NCBI RefSeq assembly: GCF_029439465.1
Contig: NZ_JAROAV010000024.1
Location: 124,001 to 188,000 of the forward strand
Length of the DNA stretch: 64,000 nucleotides
From: Luteipulveratus flavus
GTDB taxonomy: Bacteria; Actinomycetota; Actinomycetes; Actinomycetales; Dermatophilaceae
Reading direction: 5' to 3'
In this document: positions 36,322 to 46,483 of the stretch, piece by piece
Layout of the letters: each line of letters starts with the position of its first letter
Position numbering within the stretch: the first letter of the stretch is position 1
The notes under the pieces: generated by a model
Told to the model about the DNA's origin: nothing
Database searches by the model: none
What the model saw: the letters and a program-made list of their open reading frames with translations, nothing else
Translations under genes and position numbers: made by a program

Positions 36322-36948
36322 TTACGCGCCGGAGTCGGACATCCCGTCGATGACCGCGTCGGCGACCTCCCGCATCCCGAGCCGGCGGTCCATCGCCGTC
36401 TTCTGGATCCAGCGGAACGCCTCGGCCTCGTCGACGTCCAGCCGCTTCATCAGGATGCCCTTGGCGCGGTCCAGGCGCTTGCGGGTCTCCAGCCGCTCGC
36501 CCAGGTCGGTGACCTCCTGCCGCAGCGCCTGGCGCTCGGCCCACCGGGACGTGGCCACGGAGATGGCGGGCCGCAGGTCGTCGATCGTGAACGGCTTGAG
36601 CACGTACGCCATCACGCCGGCGTCGCTCGCCCGCTCCACCAGGTCCTTGTCGCTGAACGCGGTGAGCATCACGATGGGCGCGATGCCGTCCTCGCCGATC
36701 TGGGCGGCTGCTGAGATCCCGTCCAGCACCGGCATCTTCACGTCCATGACGACCAGGTCGGGCCGCAGCTCCTTGGTCTGCGCGACGGCCTGCTCGCCGT
36801 CGCCGACGGCGGCCACGACGTCGTACCCCGCCTCGCCCAGCATCTCGGCGAGGTCCATCCGGATCAGGGCCTCGTCCTCGGCCACGACCACCTTGAGCCG
36901 CTGGGCCGGGGTGGTGCTGTCCACGGGGATGTCGCTGGTCTCGCTCAC
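36322..36948 (-). CDS. pdtaR: ANTAR-domain response regulator PdtaR
   Basis: 208-residue two-component regulator. The receiver domain has the acidic pair AEDEALIRMD, phosphoacceptor Asp69 in LVVMDVKMPVLDG, Thr in VMLTAF and Lys in YVLKPF. The C-terminal ANTAR domain (about residues 145-200, RAKGILMKRLDVDEAEAF) binds RNA hairpins and prevents termination. In mycobacteria PdtaR works with the kinase PdtaS, which is not in this window. The GTG at 36948 is preceded by TAGGGT with a 6-nt gap, indicating a leaderless transcript. Confidence 0.94.
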   Translation of the reverse strand: MSETSDIPVDSTTPAQRLKVVVAEDEALIRMDLAEMLGEAGYDVVAAVGDGEQAVAQTKELRPDLVVMDVKMPVLDGISAAAQIGEDGIAPIVMLTAFSDKDLVERASDAGVMAYVLKPFTIDDLRPAISVATSRWAERQALRQEVTDLGERLETRKRLDRAKGILMKRLDVDEAEAFRWIQKTAMDRRLGMREVADAVIDGMSDSGA

Positions 36949-36954
36949 CCGGTC

Positions 36955-36960
36955 ACCCTA
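36955..36960 (-). promoter_or_regulatory. -10 element for leaderless pdtaR
   Basis: Minus-strand TAGGGT ends 6 nt before the GTG start codon. The same hexamer at nearly the same distance precedes hisF. No clear -35. Confidence 0.45.
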
Positions 36961-37022
36961 CCGACGCGTAGGGCCCGAGACCCCGCCGCGCGGTGGCCTC
37001 GTCGGCCGGCGTGCGTGTGAGG

Positions 37023-37742
37023 ATGACCACCGTGCCGACCGCCTTCGACCGCCTGTTCGCCTCCGCCGCTGCCCGTGTCACGACCGGTGACCACAGCCGC
37101 GAGGTCGTGCCGGAGGAGGGCGGGCGGTGGCCCATCAGCCTTCTGCTGTACCCACCGGCCGCGCTGGCGGAGGCCCTGGCTCCCCTCACCTGCGAGGCGC
37201 TGCGCCTCGCAGGGCCGGGCCAGGTCGTCTCCGGTCATCCGGAGGCGGCGCACATCACCGTGCGCGCCCTCGAGCCGCGCCGGGAGGCCGCCCGCAAGGA
37301 CGAGCCGTTCGTCCAGCGCTGCACGGCTGCGCTCGACCGGACGACCGCCGCGCTGCCCGCCCCGCGGTTCACCCTGACCGGGGTGACGCTGACTCCCGGC
37401 ACGGTCATGGCGCAGCTGGAGACGACCGACGGCTGGGAGGTGATGCACCGGCTGGACGCCGAGCTGGGTGCGGACGGCTGGTACGAGCGGGAGTGGGCCG
37501 AGGAGCTCGGTCGGCCGGCGGGTGCCGTGGCGCGGGACATCCACTACGTCAACCTCGTGCACTTCGCTGACGACCTCGCCGATCCGACCGGACTGGTGCA
37601 GTGGGTGCGGGCTCACCGGGCGATCGAGCCGGTCACGTTCACTGTGCCGACAGCCGGCCTCGTCGCCTTCCGCCACGAGACCCGCGGCGACCACCAGCTG
37701 ATCCGGATGGAGCCCTGGCACCAGTCGATCTTCACCGGCTGA
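37023..37742 (+). CDS. Hypothetical protein, possible 2H phosphoesterase-like fold
   Basis: Not confidently recognised; 239 residues if the ATG at 37023 is used. AAHITVRALEP near residue 80 looks like the first H-x-T motif of 2H (2'-5' RNA ligase-like) proteins, but the second motif is unclear: IHYVNLVHF near residue 180 lacks the Thr/Ser. No signal peptide or helices. GAGG at 37019-37022 touches the ATG and sits better for the GTG at 37032, so the true start may be three codons later. It is divergent from pdtaR. Confidence 0.6.
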   Translation: MTTVPTAFDRLFASAAARVTTGDHSREVVPEEGGRWPISLLLYPPAALAEALAPLTCEALRLAGPGQVVSGHPEAAHITVRALEPRREAARKDEPFVQRCTAALDRTTAALPAPRFTLTGVTLTPGTVMAQLETTDGWEVMHRLDAELGADGWYEREWAEELGRPAGAVARDIHYVNLVHFADDLADPTGLVQWVRAHRAIEPVTFTVPTAGLVAFRHETRGDHQLIRMEPWHQSIFTG

Positions 37743-37800
37743 GCCGTGCTCGGTCGGTTGGGTGACCTCCTGCCGACTCCGTTACGGTGTCCCTCGACCA

Positions 37801-37874
37801 GCCCCGGTATTCCAATTGGCAGAGAAGGCGGCCTCAAACTCCGCACAGTGTGGGTTCGAATCCCACCCGGGGCA
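37801..37874 (+). tRNA. tRNA with anticodon CAA (Leu-type) but short variable arm
   Basis: Cloverleaf fits: 7-bp acceptor stem GCCCCGG/CCGGGGC with discriminator A at 37874; 3-bp D stem TTC/GAA with a Leu-like D loop AATTGGCAGA; anticodon loop CTCAAAC giving CAA; T arm GTGGG-TTCGAAT-CCCAC. CCA is not encoded beyond CC. Two features are odd for tRNA-Leu. The variable region is only 5 nt (ACAGT) instead of a long arm, and the last anticodon-stem pair is a C-T mismatch. It reads UUG codons on paper. A promoter-like TACGGT lies at 37783-37788. Confidence 0.8.
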
Positions 37875-37887
37875 CCCGTCATCGGAC

Positions 37888-37929
37888 GCCGTAAGGGAAA
37901 GTGCGCGACGGCGCACCTTCCCTTACGGC
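37888..37929. terminator. Bidirectional terminator between tRNA and pyk
   Basis: 19-bp stem (37888-37906 and 37911-37929) with one mismatch and a GACG loop. It sits 13 bp after the tRNA and 10 bp after the pyk stop codon, so it can serve both converging transcripts. Confidence 0.85.
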
Positions 37930-37939
37930 TTCGCACGCG

Positions 37940-39397
37940 CTAGAGCTCGTCGAGGTCGTGATAGGCCGGGGCGACCTTGTTCTTGGCGTCGCCCATCTGG
38001 TGCACGCGCAGCGCATTCGTCGACCCGGCGATGCCGGGGGGCGAGCCGGCCACGATCACCACGGTCTCGCCCTCGGCGCACCGCTTGGAGGACAGCAGCG
38101 TCTCGTCGACCTGCGCGGCCATCTGGTCGGTGTGCTTCACCTGCGGCATCAGGAACGTCTCGATCCCCCACACCAGCGCCAGCTGGGAGCGGGTCGCAGC
38201 GTTCGGGGTGAAGGCCAGCATCGGCCGCTTGCTGCGGATCCGGGCCATCCGCAGGGCCGAGTCACCGGTCGTGGTGAAGGTGACGAGATACCGCACGTCC
38301 AGCAGGTCGCCGATCTCGGCGGCGGCCGCGGTGACGGCGCCGCCCTTGGTGTGCGGCCGCGTCCCCAGCTCGGCGATCCGCTCCAGGCCGTGCTCCTCGG
38401 TGCTCTCGATGATGCGGGCCATCGTCTGCACCGCGTCGATCGGCCACGCCCCCACGCTGGTCTCACCGGAGAGCATGATCGCGTCGGCGCCGTCGAGCAC
38501 GGCGTTGGCGCAGTCGGAGGCCTCCGCGCGCGTCGGTCGTGGGTTCTCGATCATCGACTCCAGCACCTGGGTCGCGACGATCACCGGCTTGGCCGCCCGG
38601 CGGGCCAGCTCGACCGCGCGCTTCTGCACGATCGGCACGTCCTCCAGCGGCAGCTCCACGCCCAGGTCGCCGCGGGCGACCATGATCCCGTCGAACGCAT
38701 CGACGATCTCGGCGAGGTTGTCGACCGCCTGCGGCTTCTCGATCTTGGCGATCACCGGCAGCCGTCCGCCACCGACCTCGTCCATGATCTCGTGCACCCG
38801 CTGCACGTCGGAGGCGGAGCGGACGAAGGACAGCGCGATCAGGTCGGCCCGCAGCGTGAGTGCCCAGCGCAGGTCCTGCTCGTCCTTGTCCGACAGCGCC
38901 GGGACGCTCACCGCGACGCCGGGCAGGTTGATGCCCTTGTGGTTGGAGACCATGCCGCCCTCGACGACCTCGGTGACCACGTCGGTCGCGGTGACCTCGA
39001 CCGCGCGCAGCTCCACCTTGCCGTCGTCGATCAGCAGCCGGTCGCCGGGCCGCACGTCACCGGGCAGGCCCTTGTACGTGGTCGACACCCGCTCGCCGTC
39101 GCCGTCCACGTCCTCGACGGTGATGGCGAACCGCTGACCCGCCTCCAGCCGGACGGGGCCGTCGGCGAACGTACCCGTCCGGATCTTGGGGCCCTGCAGG
39201 TCGACCAGGACGCCGACCGCACGCTCGGTCTGGTCGCTCGCTTCCCGGACGTGCTCGTACACCTTCTCGTGGTCGGCGTACGAGCCGTGGGAGAGATTCA
39301 GCCGGGCGACATCCATGCCTGCCGCGACGAGGTCGCGGACACGCTGGGGGGTGTCGGTGGCGGGACCGAGTGTGGCAACGATCTTGGCGCGGCGCAT
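37940..39397 (-). CDS. pyk: Pyruvate kinase
   Basis: 485-residue glycolytic enzyme converting phosphoenolpyruvate and ADP to pyruvate and ATP. It contains RRAKIVATLGPA at the N-terminus, ARLNLSHGSYADH, the metal-binding MVARGDLGVELP near residue 235 and IMLSGETSVGAWP near residue 310, and has the usual length and C-terminal allosteric domain. The ATG at 39397 is preceded by TAGTGT with a 6-nt gap and no ribosome site, so the transcript is probably leaderless. Confidence 0.97.
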   Translation of the reverse strand: MRRAKIVATLGPATDTPQRVRDLVAAGMDVARLNLSHGSYADHEKVYEHVREASDQTERAVGVLVDLQGPKIRTGTFADGPVRLEAGQRFAITVEDVDGDGERVSTTYKGLPGDVRPGDRLLIDDGKVELRAVEVTATDVVTEVVEGGMVSNHKGINLPGVAVSVPALSDKDEQDLRWALTLRADLIALSFVRSASDVQRVHEIMDEVGGGRLPVIAKIEKPQAVDNLAEIVDAFDGIMVARGDLGVELPLEDVPIVQKRAVELARRAAKPVIVATQVLESMIENPRPTRAEASDCANAVLDGADAIMLSGETSVGAWPIDAVQTMARIIESTEEHGLERIAELGTRPHTKGGAVTAAAAEIGDLLDVRYLVTFTTTGDSALRMARIRSKRPMLAFTPNAATRSQLALVWGIETFLMPQVKHTDQMAAQVDETLLSSKRCAEGETVVIVAGSPPGIAGSTNALRVHQMGDAKNKVAPAYHDLDEL

Positions 39398-39403
39398 AAA
39401 CCA

Positions 39404-39409
39404 ACACTA
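39404..39409 (-). promoter_or_regulatory. -10 element for leaderless pyk
   Basis: Minus-strand TAGTGT ends 6 nt before the pyk ATG, immediately after the gltD terminator hairpin. No clear -35. Confidence 0.4.
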
Positions 39410-39420
39410 TCGAACAGAAC

Positions 39421-39454
39421 CGCCCGTACGCCGGTCACATCCGGCGTACGGGCG
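39421..39454 (-). terminator. Terminator after gltD
   Basis: Perfect 14-bp stem (39421-39434 and 39441-39454) with a TCACAT loop, between the gltD stop (39491) and the pyk promoter, separating the two units. Confidence 0.82.
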
Positions 39455-39490
39455 GGTAGCTGTGTCGGGGTGGTCGCTGCGCGGCTCCGG

Positions 39491-40948
39491 TCAGACGGTG
39501 AGCGGCCGATCGGTCGGTCGGACCGGGGACGGCAGCGTCGAGGCACCGGTCAGGAAGGCGTCGACCCCGCGTGCGGCCGAACGCCCCTCGGCGATCGCCC
39601 AGACGATCAGCGACTGACCACGTCCGGCGTCACCGGCGACGAACACACCGGGCACCGAGGTCATGTACGAGCCGTCGCGCGCGATGGTGGACCGCTCGTC
39701 GGTCTCGACCCCGAGCTGCTCGACCAGACCCTGCGGCGCCGGGCCGAGGAAGCCCATGGCGAGCAGCACCAGCTGCGCCGGGATCTCCCGCTCGGAGCCC
39801 TCGACCTCCTCGAAGCCGTTCTCGCCCCGCCGCACCTCGACCAGGCGCAGCGCGCGCACCGCGCCGTCCTCGTCGCCGAGGACCTCCTTGGTGCTGGTGG
39901 CGTACACCCGGTCGCCGCCCTCCTCGTGCGCGCTCGCGACGCGGAAGAGCATCGGGTACGTCGGCCAGGGCTGACCGTCGGCGCGCTCCTCCCCCGGTCG
40001 CGGCATGATCTCCAGCTGGGTGATCGACCGGGCGCCCTGCCGGATCGCGGTGCCGAGGCAGTCGGCGCCGGTGTCGCCGCCACCGATGATGACGACGTCC
40101 TTGTCGGTGGCCACCACCTGGTCCTGGACCGACTCCCCCAGCGCGACCCGGTTCGCGTCCGGCAGGTAGTCCATCGCCTGCACGATGCCGCTGAGCTCGC
40201 GCCCGGGAACCGGCAGGTCCCGCGGGACGGTCGCGCCGACGGCCAGCACCACGGCGTCGTACCGCTCGCGCAGCTGGGCCCCGGTGATGTCCTCACCGAC
40301 CGTGCGGTTGCACCGGAACCGGGTGCCCTCGGCGGTCATCTGCGCCAGGCGCCGGTCCAGGACGGACTTCTCCATCTTGAACTCGGGGATGCCGTACCGC
40401 AGCAGGCCGCCCGGCTTGTCGGCCCGCTCGTACACCGCGACGGTGTGGCCCGCCCGCGTCAGCTGCTGCGCGGCGGCCAGCCCCGCCGGGCCCGAACCCA
40501 CCACGGCCACGGTCTTGTTCGTCAGGCGCGCGGGCGGCAGCGGGTCGACCCCGCCGTGCTCGAAGGCCTGCTCGATCGTGGTGAGCTCGACCTGCTTGAT
40601 CGTCACCGCCGGCTGGCTGATGCCGAGCACGCACGCGGACTCGCACGGAGCCGGGCAGAGCCGACCGGTGAACTCGGGGAAGTTGTTGGTCGCGTGCAGC
40701 CGCTCGATCGCGTCCGGCCAGTCACCACGCCGGGCGAGGTCGTTCCACTCCGGGATGAGGTTCCCGAGGGGACAACCGCTGTGGCAGAACGGAATACCGC
40801 AGTCCATGCACCGGCCGGCCTGCCGCTGCAGCTGGCCGAGCTCCTGCTCCTCGTACACCTCGCGCCAGTCCTTGATGCGGACCGGTACGGGGCGGCGGCC
40901 GGGCAGCTCGCGCTGCTGCGTCGTCAGAAATCCACGGGGGTCAGCCAC
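39491..40948 (-). CDS. gltD: Glutamate synthase (NADPH), small subunit
   Basis: 485-residue flavoprotein that passes electrons from NADPH through FAD and two 4Fe-4S clusters to the large subunit. Cysteine clusters [14 protein letters not shown] (near residue 47) and CPAPCESAC (near residue 96), an FAD-binding [15 protein letters not shown] near residue 150 and an NADPH-binding [11 protein letters not shown] near residue 285 are all visible. The GTG at 40948 overlaps the gltB stop by 8 bp, which ensures balanced production. Confidence 0.96.
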   Translation of the reverse strand: MADPRGFLTTQQRELPGRRPVPVRIKDWREVYEEQELGQLQRQAGRCMDCGIPFCHSGCPLGNLIPEWNDLARRGDWPDAIERLHATNNFPEFTGRLCPAPCESACVLGISQPAVTIKQVELTTIEQAFEHGGVDPLPPARLTNKTVAVVGSGPAGLAAAQQLTRAGHTVAVYERADKPGGLLRYGIPEFKMEKSVLDRRLAQMTAEGTRFRCNRTVGEDITGAQLRERYDAVVLAVGATVPRDLPVPGRELSGIVQAMDYLPDANRVALGESVQDQVVATDKDVVIIGGGDTGADCLGTAIRQGARSITQLEIMPRPGEERADGQPWPTYPMLFRVASAHEEGGDRVYATSTKEVLGDEDGAVRALRLVEVRRGENGFEEVEGSEREIPAQLVLLAMGFLGPAPQGLVEQLGVETDERSTIARDGSYMTSVPGVFVAGDAGRGQSLIVWAIAEGRSAARGVDAFLTGASTLPSPVRPTDRPLTV

Positions 40949-43900
40949 GGTTGGCCTCCATGATCCGCTCCCACACCTGGGGGCTGTCGGGGTCGAGGCC
41001 CTCGTCGGCGGCCTCGGTTCGGACGTCGAGCACCTTCTGGTACGTGCGCGGCAGTACGAGCGAGAACCGCTCGACCGCCGCCGGCCACTCCTCGAGCAGC
41101 CGCCCGGCCACGCTGGAGTCGGTCCACTCGTGGTGGGCCCGGACCAGGTCGTGCACCAGGGAGATGTCGGCCTCGCGCAGGCCGATCACGTCGACCAGCT
41201 CGGGGTTGACCTGGCTTTCGTCCAGGTCCAGGACGTACGCCTGGCCACCGGACATCCCGGCCGCGAGGTTGCGCCCCGTCGGGCCGAGCACCAGGACGGT
41301 GCCGCCGGTCATGTACTCGCAGGCGTGGTCGCCCACGCCCTCGACGACGGCGGTCGCGCCGGAGTTGCGGACGCAGAAGCGCTCGCCCACCACGCCGCGC
41401 AGGAAGATCTGCCCGCTCGTCGCGCCGTAGGCGATGACGTTGCCGGCGATGGCGTTGCGCTCGGCCACCAGCGACGCCTCGCGCAGGGGACGGACCACGA
41501 GCCGGCCGCCGGACAGACCCTTGCCGACGTAGTCGTTCGCCTCGCCGTACAGGCGCAGCGTGATGCCCGCCGGGACGAACGCGCCGAACGACTGGCCGGC
41601 CGAGCCGGTGAAGGAGATGTCGATCGTGTCGTCGGCCAGGCCGTCCGGATGACGCTTGGTCACCTCGTGGCCGAGCATCGTGCCGACCGTGCGGTTGACG
41701 TTGCCGATCGGGACCTCGATGCGTACGGGCGCCTGGTTCTCCAGCGCGTCCTTGCTCATGGCGATGAGCTGCTGGTCCAGGGCCTTCTCCAGGCCGTGGT
41801 CCTGCCCGACGACCTGGTGGCGGGGGGCGCCCTCCGGCAGGTCGACGTCGGCGAGGATCGGCGCGAGGTCCAGGCCGCTGGCCTTCCAGTGGTCGACCGC
41901 CCGGGAGGTGTCGAGCGTGCGCACCTGGCCGATCGCCTCCTCCAGGCTGCGGAACCCGAGCTCGGCGAGCAGCTCGCGCACCTCCTCCGCGACGTACTCG
42001 AAGAAGGTCTGCACGAACTCCGGCTTGCCGGAGAAGCGGGCGCGCAGGTCGGGGTTCTGGGTGGCGATGCCGACCGGACAGGTGTCCAGGTGACAGACGC
42101 GCATCATGATGCAGCCGCTGACGACCAGCGGCGCCGTGGCGAAGCCGTACTCCTCGGCGCCGAGCAGCGCGGCGATCATGACGTCGCGGCCGGTCTTGAG
42201 CTGACCGTCGGTCTGCACCACGATCCGGTCGCGCAGGCCGTTCAGCAGCAGCGTCTGCTGCGTCTCGGCGAGCCCGAGCTCCCACGGACCTCCGGCGTGC
42301 TTGAGCGAGGTGAGCGGCGAGGCGCCCGTACCGCCGTCGTGGCCGGAGACCAGGACGACGTCGGCGTGCGCCTTGGACACCCCGGCGGCCACGGTGCCGA
42401 CCCCGATCTCGCTCACGAGCTTCACGTGGATGCGCGCACTCGGGTTGGCGTTCTTGAGGTCATGGATGAGCTGGGCGAGGTCCTCGATCGAGTAGATGTC
42501 GTGGTGCGGCGGCGGCGAGATCAGGCCGACGCCGGGCGTGGAGTGCCGCGTCTTGGCCACCCACGGGTACACCTTGTGGCCGGGCAGCTGACCGCCCTCG
42601 CCGGGCTTGGCGCCCTGGGCCATCTTGATCTGGATGTCGTCGGCCTGCGTGAGGTAGTGCGAGGTCACGCCGAAGCGGCCGCTGGCCACCTGCTTGATCG
42701 CCGAGCGCCGCTCGGGATCGACCAGCCGGTCGGCGTCCTCACCGCCCTCGCCGGTGTTGGACCGCGCACCGAGCCGGTTCATCGCGATCGCGAGGGTCTC
42801 GTGCGCCTCCTTGCTGATCGAGCCGTAGCTCATCGCGCCGGTGTTGAACCGCTTGACGATCTCGCTGACCGGCTCGACCTCCTCGACCGGCACCGACGGG
42901 CGGCCGGAAGCGAAGGAGAACAGGCCGCGCAGCGTCATCAGCCGCTCGGACTGGTCGTCCACCGCCTTCGTGTACTGCTTGAAGATGTCGTAGCGACGCG
43001 AGCGGGTGGAGTGCTGGAGCCGGAACACCGTCTCCGGGTCGAACAGGTGCGGCTCGCCCTCCCGGCGCCACTGGTACTCCCCGCCCACCTCGAGCGTGCG
43101 GTGCGAGGGTGCGAGCCCGTCCTTCGGGTAGGCCGTCGCGTGCCGCTCGGCGACCTCCTGGGTGAGCACGTCCAGGCCGATGCCGCCGAGCCGCGACACG
43201 GTGCCGGTGAAGTAGGAGTCGACCAGCTCCTGGGACAGGCCGGTCGCCTCGAACACCTGGGCGCCCCGGTAGGACGCCACCGTCGAGATGCCCATCTTGG
43301 ACATGACCTTCAGGACGCCCTTGCCGAGCGCCTTGATGAGGTTCTTCACCGCCTGCTCGGGCGTGATGTCGGAGATCACGCCGCGCCGAACGAGGTCCTC
43401 GACGGACTCCATCGCCAGGTAGGGGTTGATCGCGGCCGCGCCGTACCCGATGAGCAGCGCGACGTGGTGCACCTCGCGGACGTCGCCCGCCTCGATCAGC
43501 AGACCGACCTGGGTGCGGGTCTTCTCCCGGATCAGGTGGTGGTGCACGGCCGCGGTCAGCAGCAGCGAGGGGATCGGGGCGAACGCCGGACCGGAGTCGC
43601 GGTCGGACAGCACCACGAAGCGGTGACCGTCGGCGATCGCCTGGGACACCTCGGCGAAGATGCCCTGCAGCCGCGCGCGCATCGCGCTCACGCCGCCGGC
43701 CACGCGGTAGGTGCCGCGGATGACGTACGTCGCGTAGCCCGGCATGTCGCCGCGGGAGTTGAGGTGGACGATCTTGGCCAACTCGTCGTTGTCGATGACC
43801 GGGAACGGCAGCTCGACCTGACGCGCGTGGGCAGGCGAGGCCTCCAGGGCGTTGCTCTCCGGACCCATCAGGGTGCCGAGCGAGGTGACCAGCTCCTCGC

Positions 43901-45479
43901 GGATCGCGTCCAGCGGCGGGTTCGTCACCTGGGCGAACAGCTGGCTGAAGTAGTCGAACAGCAGGCGCGGGCGCTGCGAGAGCACCGCGATCGGGGTGTC
44001 GGTGCCCATCGAGCCGAGCGCCTCACCGCCCGTGCGCGCCATCGGGGCGAGCAGGATCCGCAGCTCCTCCTGGGTGTAGCCGAACGTCTGCTGGCGGCGC
44101 ACCACCGACGCGGGCGTGTGCCAGACGTGCTCGCGCTCGGGCAGGTCCTCGAACCGGACGATCCCCGCGTGCAGCCACTCCTCGTACGGGTTCTGCGCGG
44201 CCAGCGAGGACTTCACCTCGTCGTCGCCGACGATCCGGCCGTGCTCGGTGTCGACCAGGAACATCTTGCCCGGCTGCATCCGGCCCTTGCGGACGACGGT
44301 CGCCGGGTCGAGGTCCAGGACGCCGCCCTCGGAGGCCAGGACGACCAGGCCGTCGCTGGTGACGGCGTACCGGCCCGGACGCAGGCCGTTGCGGTCCAGC
44401 ACCGCGCCGACGAGCGTGCCGTCGGTGAAGGTCACGCAGGCAGGGCCGTCCCACGGCTCCATGATCGTGGAGTGGAACTCGTAGAACGCCCGGCGGGCCG
44501 GGTCCATGGTGTCGTGGTTCTCCCACGCCTCCGGGATCATCATCAGCACCGCGTGCGGGAGGCTGCGACCGCCCAGGTGCAGCAGCTCCAGGACCTCGTC
44601 GAAGGTCGCCGAGTCCGACGCCTCCGGGGTGCAGACCGGGAAGATGCGCGACAGGTCGCCGGGGATGACGTCGCTGGCGAGCGTGGACTCGCGGGCGCTC
44701 ATCCAGTTGCGGTTGCCGCGGACGGTGTTGATCTCACCGTTGTGCGCGATGAACCGGAACGGGTGTGCGAGCGGCCAGGACGGGAAGGTGTTGGTCGAGA
44801 ACCGCGAGTGGACCAGCGCGAGCTCGGTGGCGAACCGACGGTCGGACAGGTCAGGGAAGAACGGCTCGAGCTGCTCGGTGGTCAGCATCCCCTTGTAGAC
44901 CAGGGTCCGGGCCGACAGCGAGGCGAAGTAGACGGCCAGCTCACGCTCGGCCCGCTTGCGCAGGCAGAACGCGAGCCGGTCCAGCTCGACGCCGCCGCGC
45001 TCCCCCGTCGCGTCCGCGACGAACACCTGACGGAACACCGGCATGGTAGCCAGCGACTGCCGGCCCACCAGGGACGGGTCGGTCGGCACGTCGCGCCAGC
45101 CGACGACGCGCAGCCCCTCCTGGGCGGCGAGGACGTCCAGCTGTTCACCGATGTGCCACTGGGCGTCGGGGTCGGTCGGCATGAAGGCGAGGCCGACGGC
45201 ATAACGACCGGCTTCGGGCAGGTCGAAGTCGACGACCGCGCGCAGGAACTCGTCCGGGACCTGGGTCAGGATTCCGGCGCCGTCACCGACGGCCGGGTCG
45301 GCGCCGGTCGCGCCGCGGTGCTCCAGGTTGCGCAGCGCGGTCAGCGCGTGGTCCACGATGTCGTGCCCGGCGCTGCCGCGCATGGTGGCCACCATCGCCA
45401 CGCCGCAGGCGTCGTGCTCCTGAGCGGGGTCGTACAGGCCCTGGGCCTGCGGGTGGGCGGAGAAATGGGCGATACCCAT
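40941..45479 (-). CDS. gltB: Glutamate synthase, large subunit
   Basis: 1512-residue enzyme making two glutamates from glutamine and 2-oxoglutarate. The N-terminal class II amidotransferase begins, after a 24-residue propeptide, at Cys25 (HDACGVAMV). The FMN/2-oxoglutarate domain and 3Fe-4S cysteines ([15 protein letters not shown] near residue 1130) follow, then the C-terminal beta-helix rich in Gly. I chose the ATG at 45479 because GGTGAG lies 6 nt upstream and the propeptide length is normal. An in-frame start at 45524 would add 15 residues. Confidence 0.95.
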   Translation of the reverse strand: MGIAHFSAHPQAQGLYDPAQEHDACGVAMVATMRGSAGHDIVDHALTALRNLEHRGATGADPAVGDGAGILTQVPDEFLRAVVDFDLPEAGRYAVGLAFMPTDPDAQWHIGEQLDVLAAQEGLRVVGWRDVPTDPSLVGRQSLATMPVFRQVFVADATGERGGVELDRLAFCLRKRAERELAVYFASLSARTLVYKGMLTTEQLEPFFPDLSDRRFATELALVHSRFSTNTFPSWPLAHPFRFIAHNGEINTVRGNRNWMSARESTLASDVIPGDLSRIFPVCTPEASDSATFDEVLELLHLGGRSLPHAVLMMIPEAWENHDTMDPARRAFYEFHSTIMEPWDGPACVTFTDGTLVGAVLDRNGLRPGRYAVTSDGLVVLASEGGVLDLDPATVVRKGRMQPGKMFLVDTEHGRIVGDDEVKSSLAAQNPYEEWLHAGIVRFEDLPEREHVWHTPASVVRRQQTFGYTQEELRILLAPMARTGGEALGSMGTDTPIAVLSQRPRLLFDYFSQLFAQVTNPPLDAIREELVTSLGTLMGPESNALEASPAHARQVELPFPVIDNDELAKIVHLNSRGDMPGYATYVIRGTYRVAGGVSAMRARLQGIFAEVSQAIADGHRFVVLSDRDSGPAFAPIPSLLLTAAVHHHLIREKTRTQVGLLIEAGDVREVHHVALLIGYGAAAINPYLAMESVEDLVRRGVISDITPEQAVKNLIKALGKGVLKVMSKMGISTVASYRGAQVFEATGLSQELVDSYFTGTVSRLGGIGLDVLTQEVAERHATAYPKDGLAPSHRTLEVGGEYQWRREGEPHLFDPETVFRLQHSTRSRRYDIFKQYTKAVDDQSERLMTLRGLFSFASGRPSVPVEEVEPVSEIVKRFNTGAMSYGSISKEAHETLAIAMNRLGARSNTGEGGEDADRLVDPERRSAIKQVASGRFGVTSHYLTQADDIQIKMAQGAKPGEGGQLPGHKVYPWVAKTRHSTPGVGLISPPPHHDIYSIEDLAQLIHDLKNANPSARIHVKLVSEIGVGTVAAGVSKAHADVVLVSGHDGGTGASPLTSLKHAGGPWELGLAETQQTLLLNGLRDRIVVQTDGQLKTGRDVMIAALLGAEEYGFATAPLVVSGCIMMRVCHLDTCPVGIATQNPDLRARFSGKPEFVQTFFEYVAEEVRELLAELGFRSLEEAIGQVRTLDTSRAVDHWKASGLDLAPILADVDLPEGAPRHQVVGQDHGLEKALDQQLIAMSKDALENQAPVRIEVPIGNVNRTVGTMLGHEVTKRHPDGLADDTIDISFTGSAGQSFGAFVPAGITLRLYGEANDYVGKGLSGGRLVVRPLREASLVAERNAIAGNVIAYGATSGQIFLRGVVGERFCVRNSGATAVVEGVGDHACEYMTGGTVLVLGPTGRNLAAGMSGGQAYVLDLDESQVNPELVDVIGLREADISLVHDLVRAHHEWTDSSVAGRLLEEWPAAVERFSLVLPRTYQKVLDVRTEAADEGLDPDSPQVWERIMEANRG

Positions 45480-45582
45480 CGTCGACTCACCGTCCTGTCG
45501 TCGTCGGGACGCCAGTGCGGACACCGGCGTCGGGCAGGGAGACCCATGCAGGACGACGTTGGCCGGCGTGGTCAGTCACAGC

Positions 45583-45611
45583 ACTTTATCGGCGGCCGCC
45601 TCAGTTCACAA
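45583..45611 (-). promoter_or_regulatory. Promoter of gltBD
   Basis: Minus-strand TTGTGA (45611-45606) and TAAAGT (45588-45583) with a 17-bp spacer, about 100 bp upstream of the gltB ATG, in the 140-bp gap after lgt. The spacer holds the palindrome GGCGGCCGCC. No clear nitrogen-regulator site was recognised. Confidence 0.55.
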
Positions 45612-45619
45612 CATGGACA

Positions 45620-46483
45620 TCATGTCTCAGATAGCGAGACGTCGTCCCGGGTCCCGCCGGTGTTCTGCGCACGACGGCCCCGGGCCACGAAGAGCGCCAG
45701 ACCGCCGAGGAAGACCGCGATGCAGACCCACACGTTCACCCGCAGGCCGAGCACGTGGTTCGCCGGGTCGCTGCGCATCAGCTCGAAGACGATCCGGCCG
45801 ACCGGGTAGAGCATCACGTAGAGCGCGAACGAGCGACCGCGCGCGAGCCCCACCCGGCGGTCCAGCGCGACCACGACGAACGCGATCAGCAGGCACCAGA
45901 TCGCCTCGTACAGGAACATCGGGTGGAACGGGCCGCCGGGGACGAGGACGGGGTCACCCGTGGCGTTGCGGACCGCCTCGCCGTTGTCCCACTCGTACAC
46001 CTTCAGCCCCCAGGGCAGGTCGGTGTGCCGGCCGTACAGCTCGTTGTTGAAGTAGTTGCCCCACCGGCCCATCGCCTGGGCGACCGCCACGCCAGGGGCG
46101 GCGGAGTCGGCGAGGTCCCAGAAGTCGATGCCGTTCTTGCGGCAGCCGATCCAGGCGCCCAGCGCCCCGAGCGCCACGGCGCCCCAGATGCCGAGGCCGC
46201 CGTGCCAGATCTTCAGCGCGTCGAGTGGTCGGCCGTTCTCGCCGAAGTACGGCTGCGGCGTGGTGATGACGTGGTAGAGCCGACCGCCGACGATGCCGAA
46301 CGGGACGGCCCAGTACGCGACCGTCAGCGCGTCGTCGTCGACGTAGCCGCGCTGCTCCAGGCGGCGGCCGCAGATCCAGATCGCGACGACGATGCCGGCG
46401 AGGATGCACAGCGCGTACGCCCGCAGGGGCAGCGGACCGAGCTGCCAGACGCCCGTCGTCGGGCTGGGGATGGCCGCGATCAT
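45620..46483 (-). CDS. lgt: Prolipoprotein diacylglyceryl transferase
   Basis: 287-residue membrane enzyme that attaches diacylglycerol to the lipobox Cys of lipoproteins such as the LivJ-like protein here. Seven hydrophobic segments are visible. Lgt hallmarks are GGRLYHVITTP near residue 65, IWHGGLGIWGA near residue 92, the signature AMGRWGNYFNNELYG near residue 137 and FHPMFLYEAIW near residue 185. Its ATG overlaps the stop of the DsbA-like gene as ATGA. Confidence 0.96.
   Translation of the reverse strand: MIAAIPSPTTGVWQLGPLPLRAYALCILAGIVVAIWICGRRLEQRGYVDDDALTVAYWAVPFGIVGGRLYHVITTPQPYFGENGRPLDALKIWHGGLGIWGAVALGALGAWIGCRKNGIDFWDLADSAAPGVAVAQAMGRWGNYFNNELYGRHTDLPWGLKVYEWDNGEAVRNATGDPVLVPGGPFHPMFLYEAIWCLLIAFVVVALDRRVGLARGRSFALYVMLYPVGRIVFELMRSDPANHVLGLRVNVWVCIAVFLGGLALFVARGRRAQNTGGTRDDVSLSET

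Noticed and set aside
37801-37874. tRNA as an integration site for a mobile island.
   Set aside because: No integrase, no repeated tRNA 3' end nearby; a terminator and pyk follow directly.
45591-45600. GGCGGCCGCC as a regulator site in the gltB promoter.
   Set aside because: A 10-bp GC palindrome is common in such GC-rich DNA; kept only as a note on the spacer.
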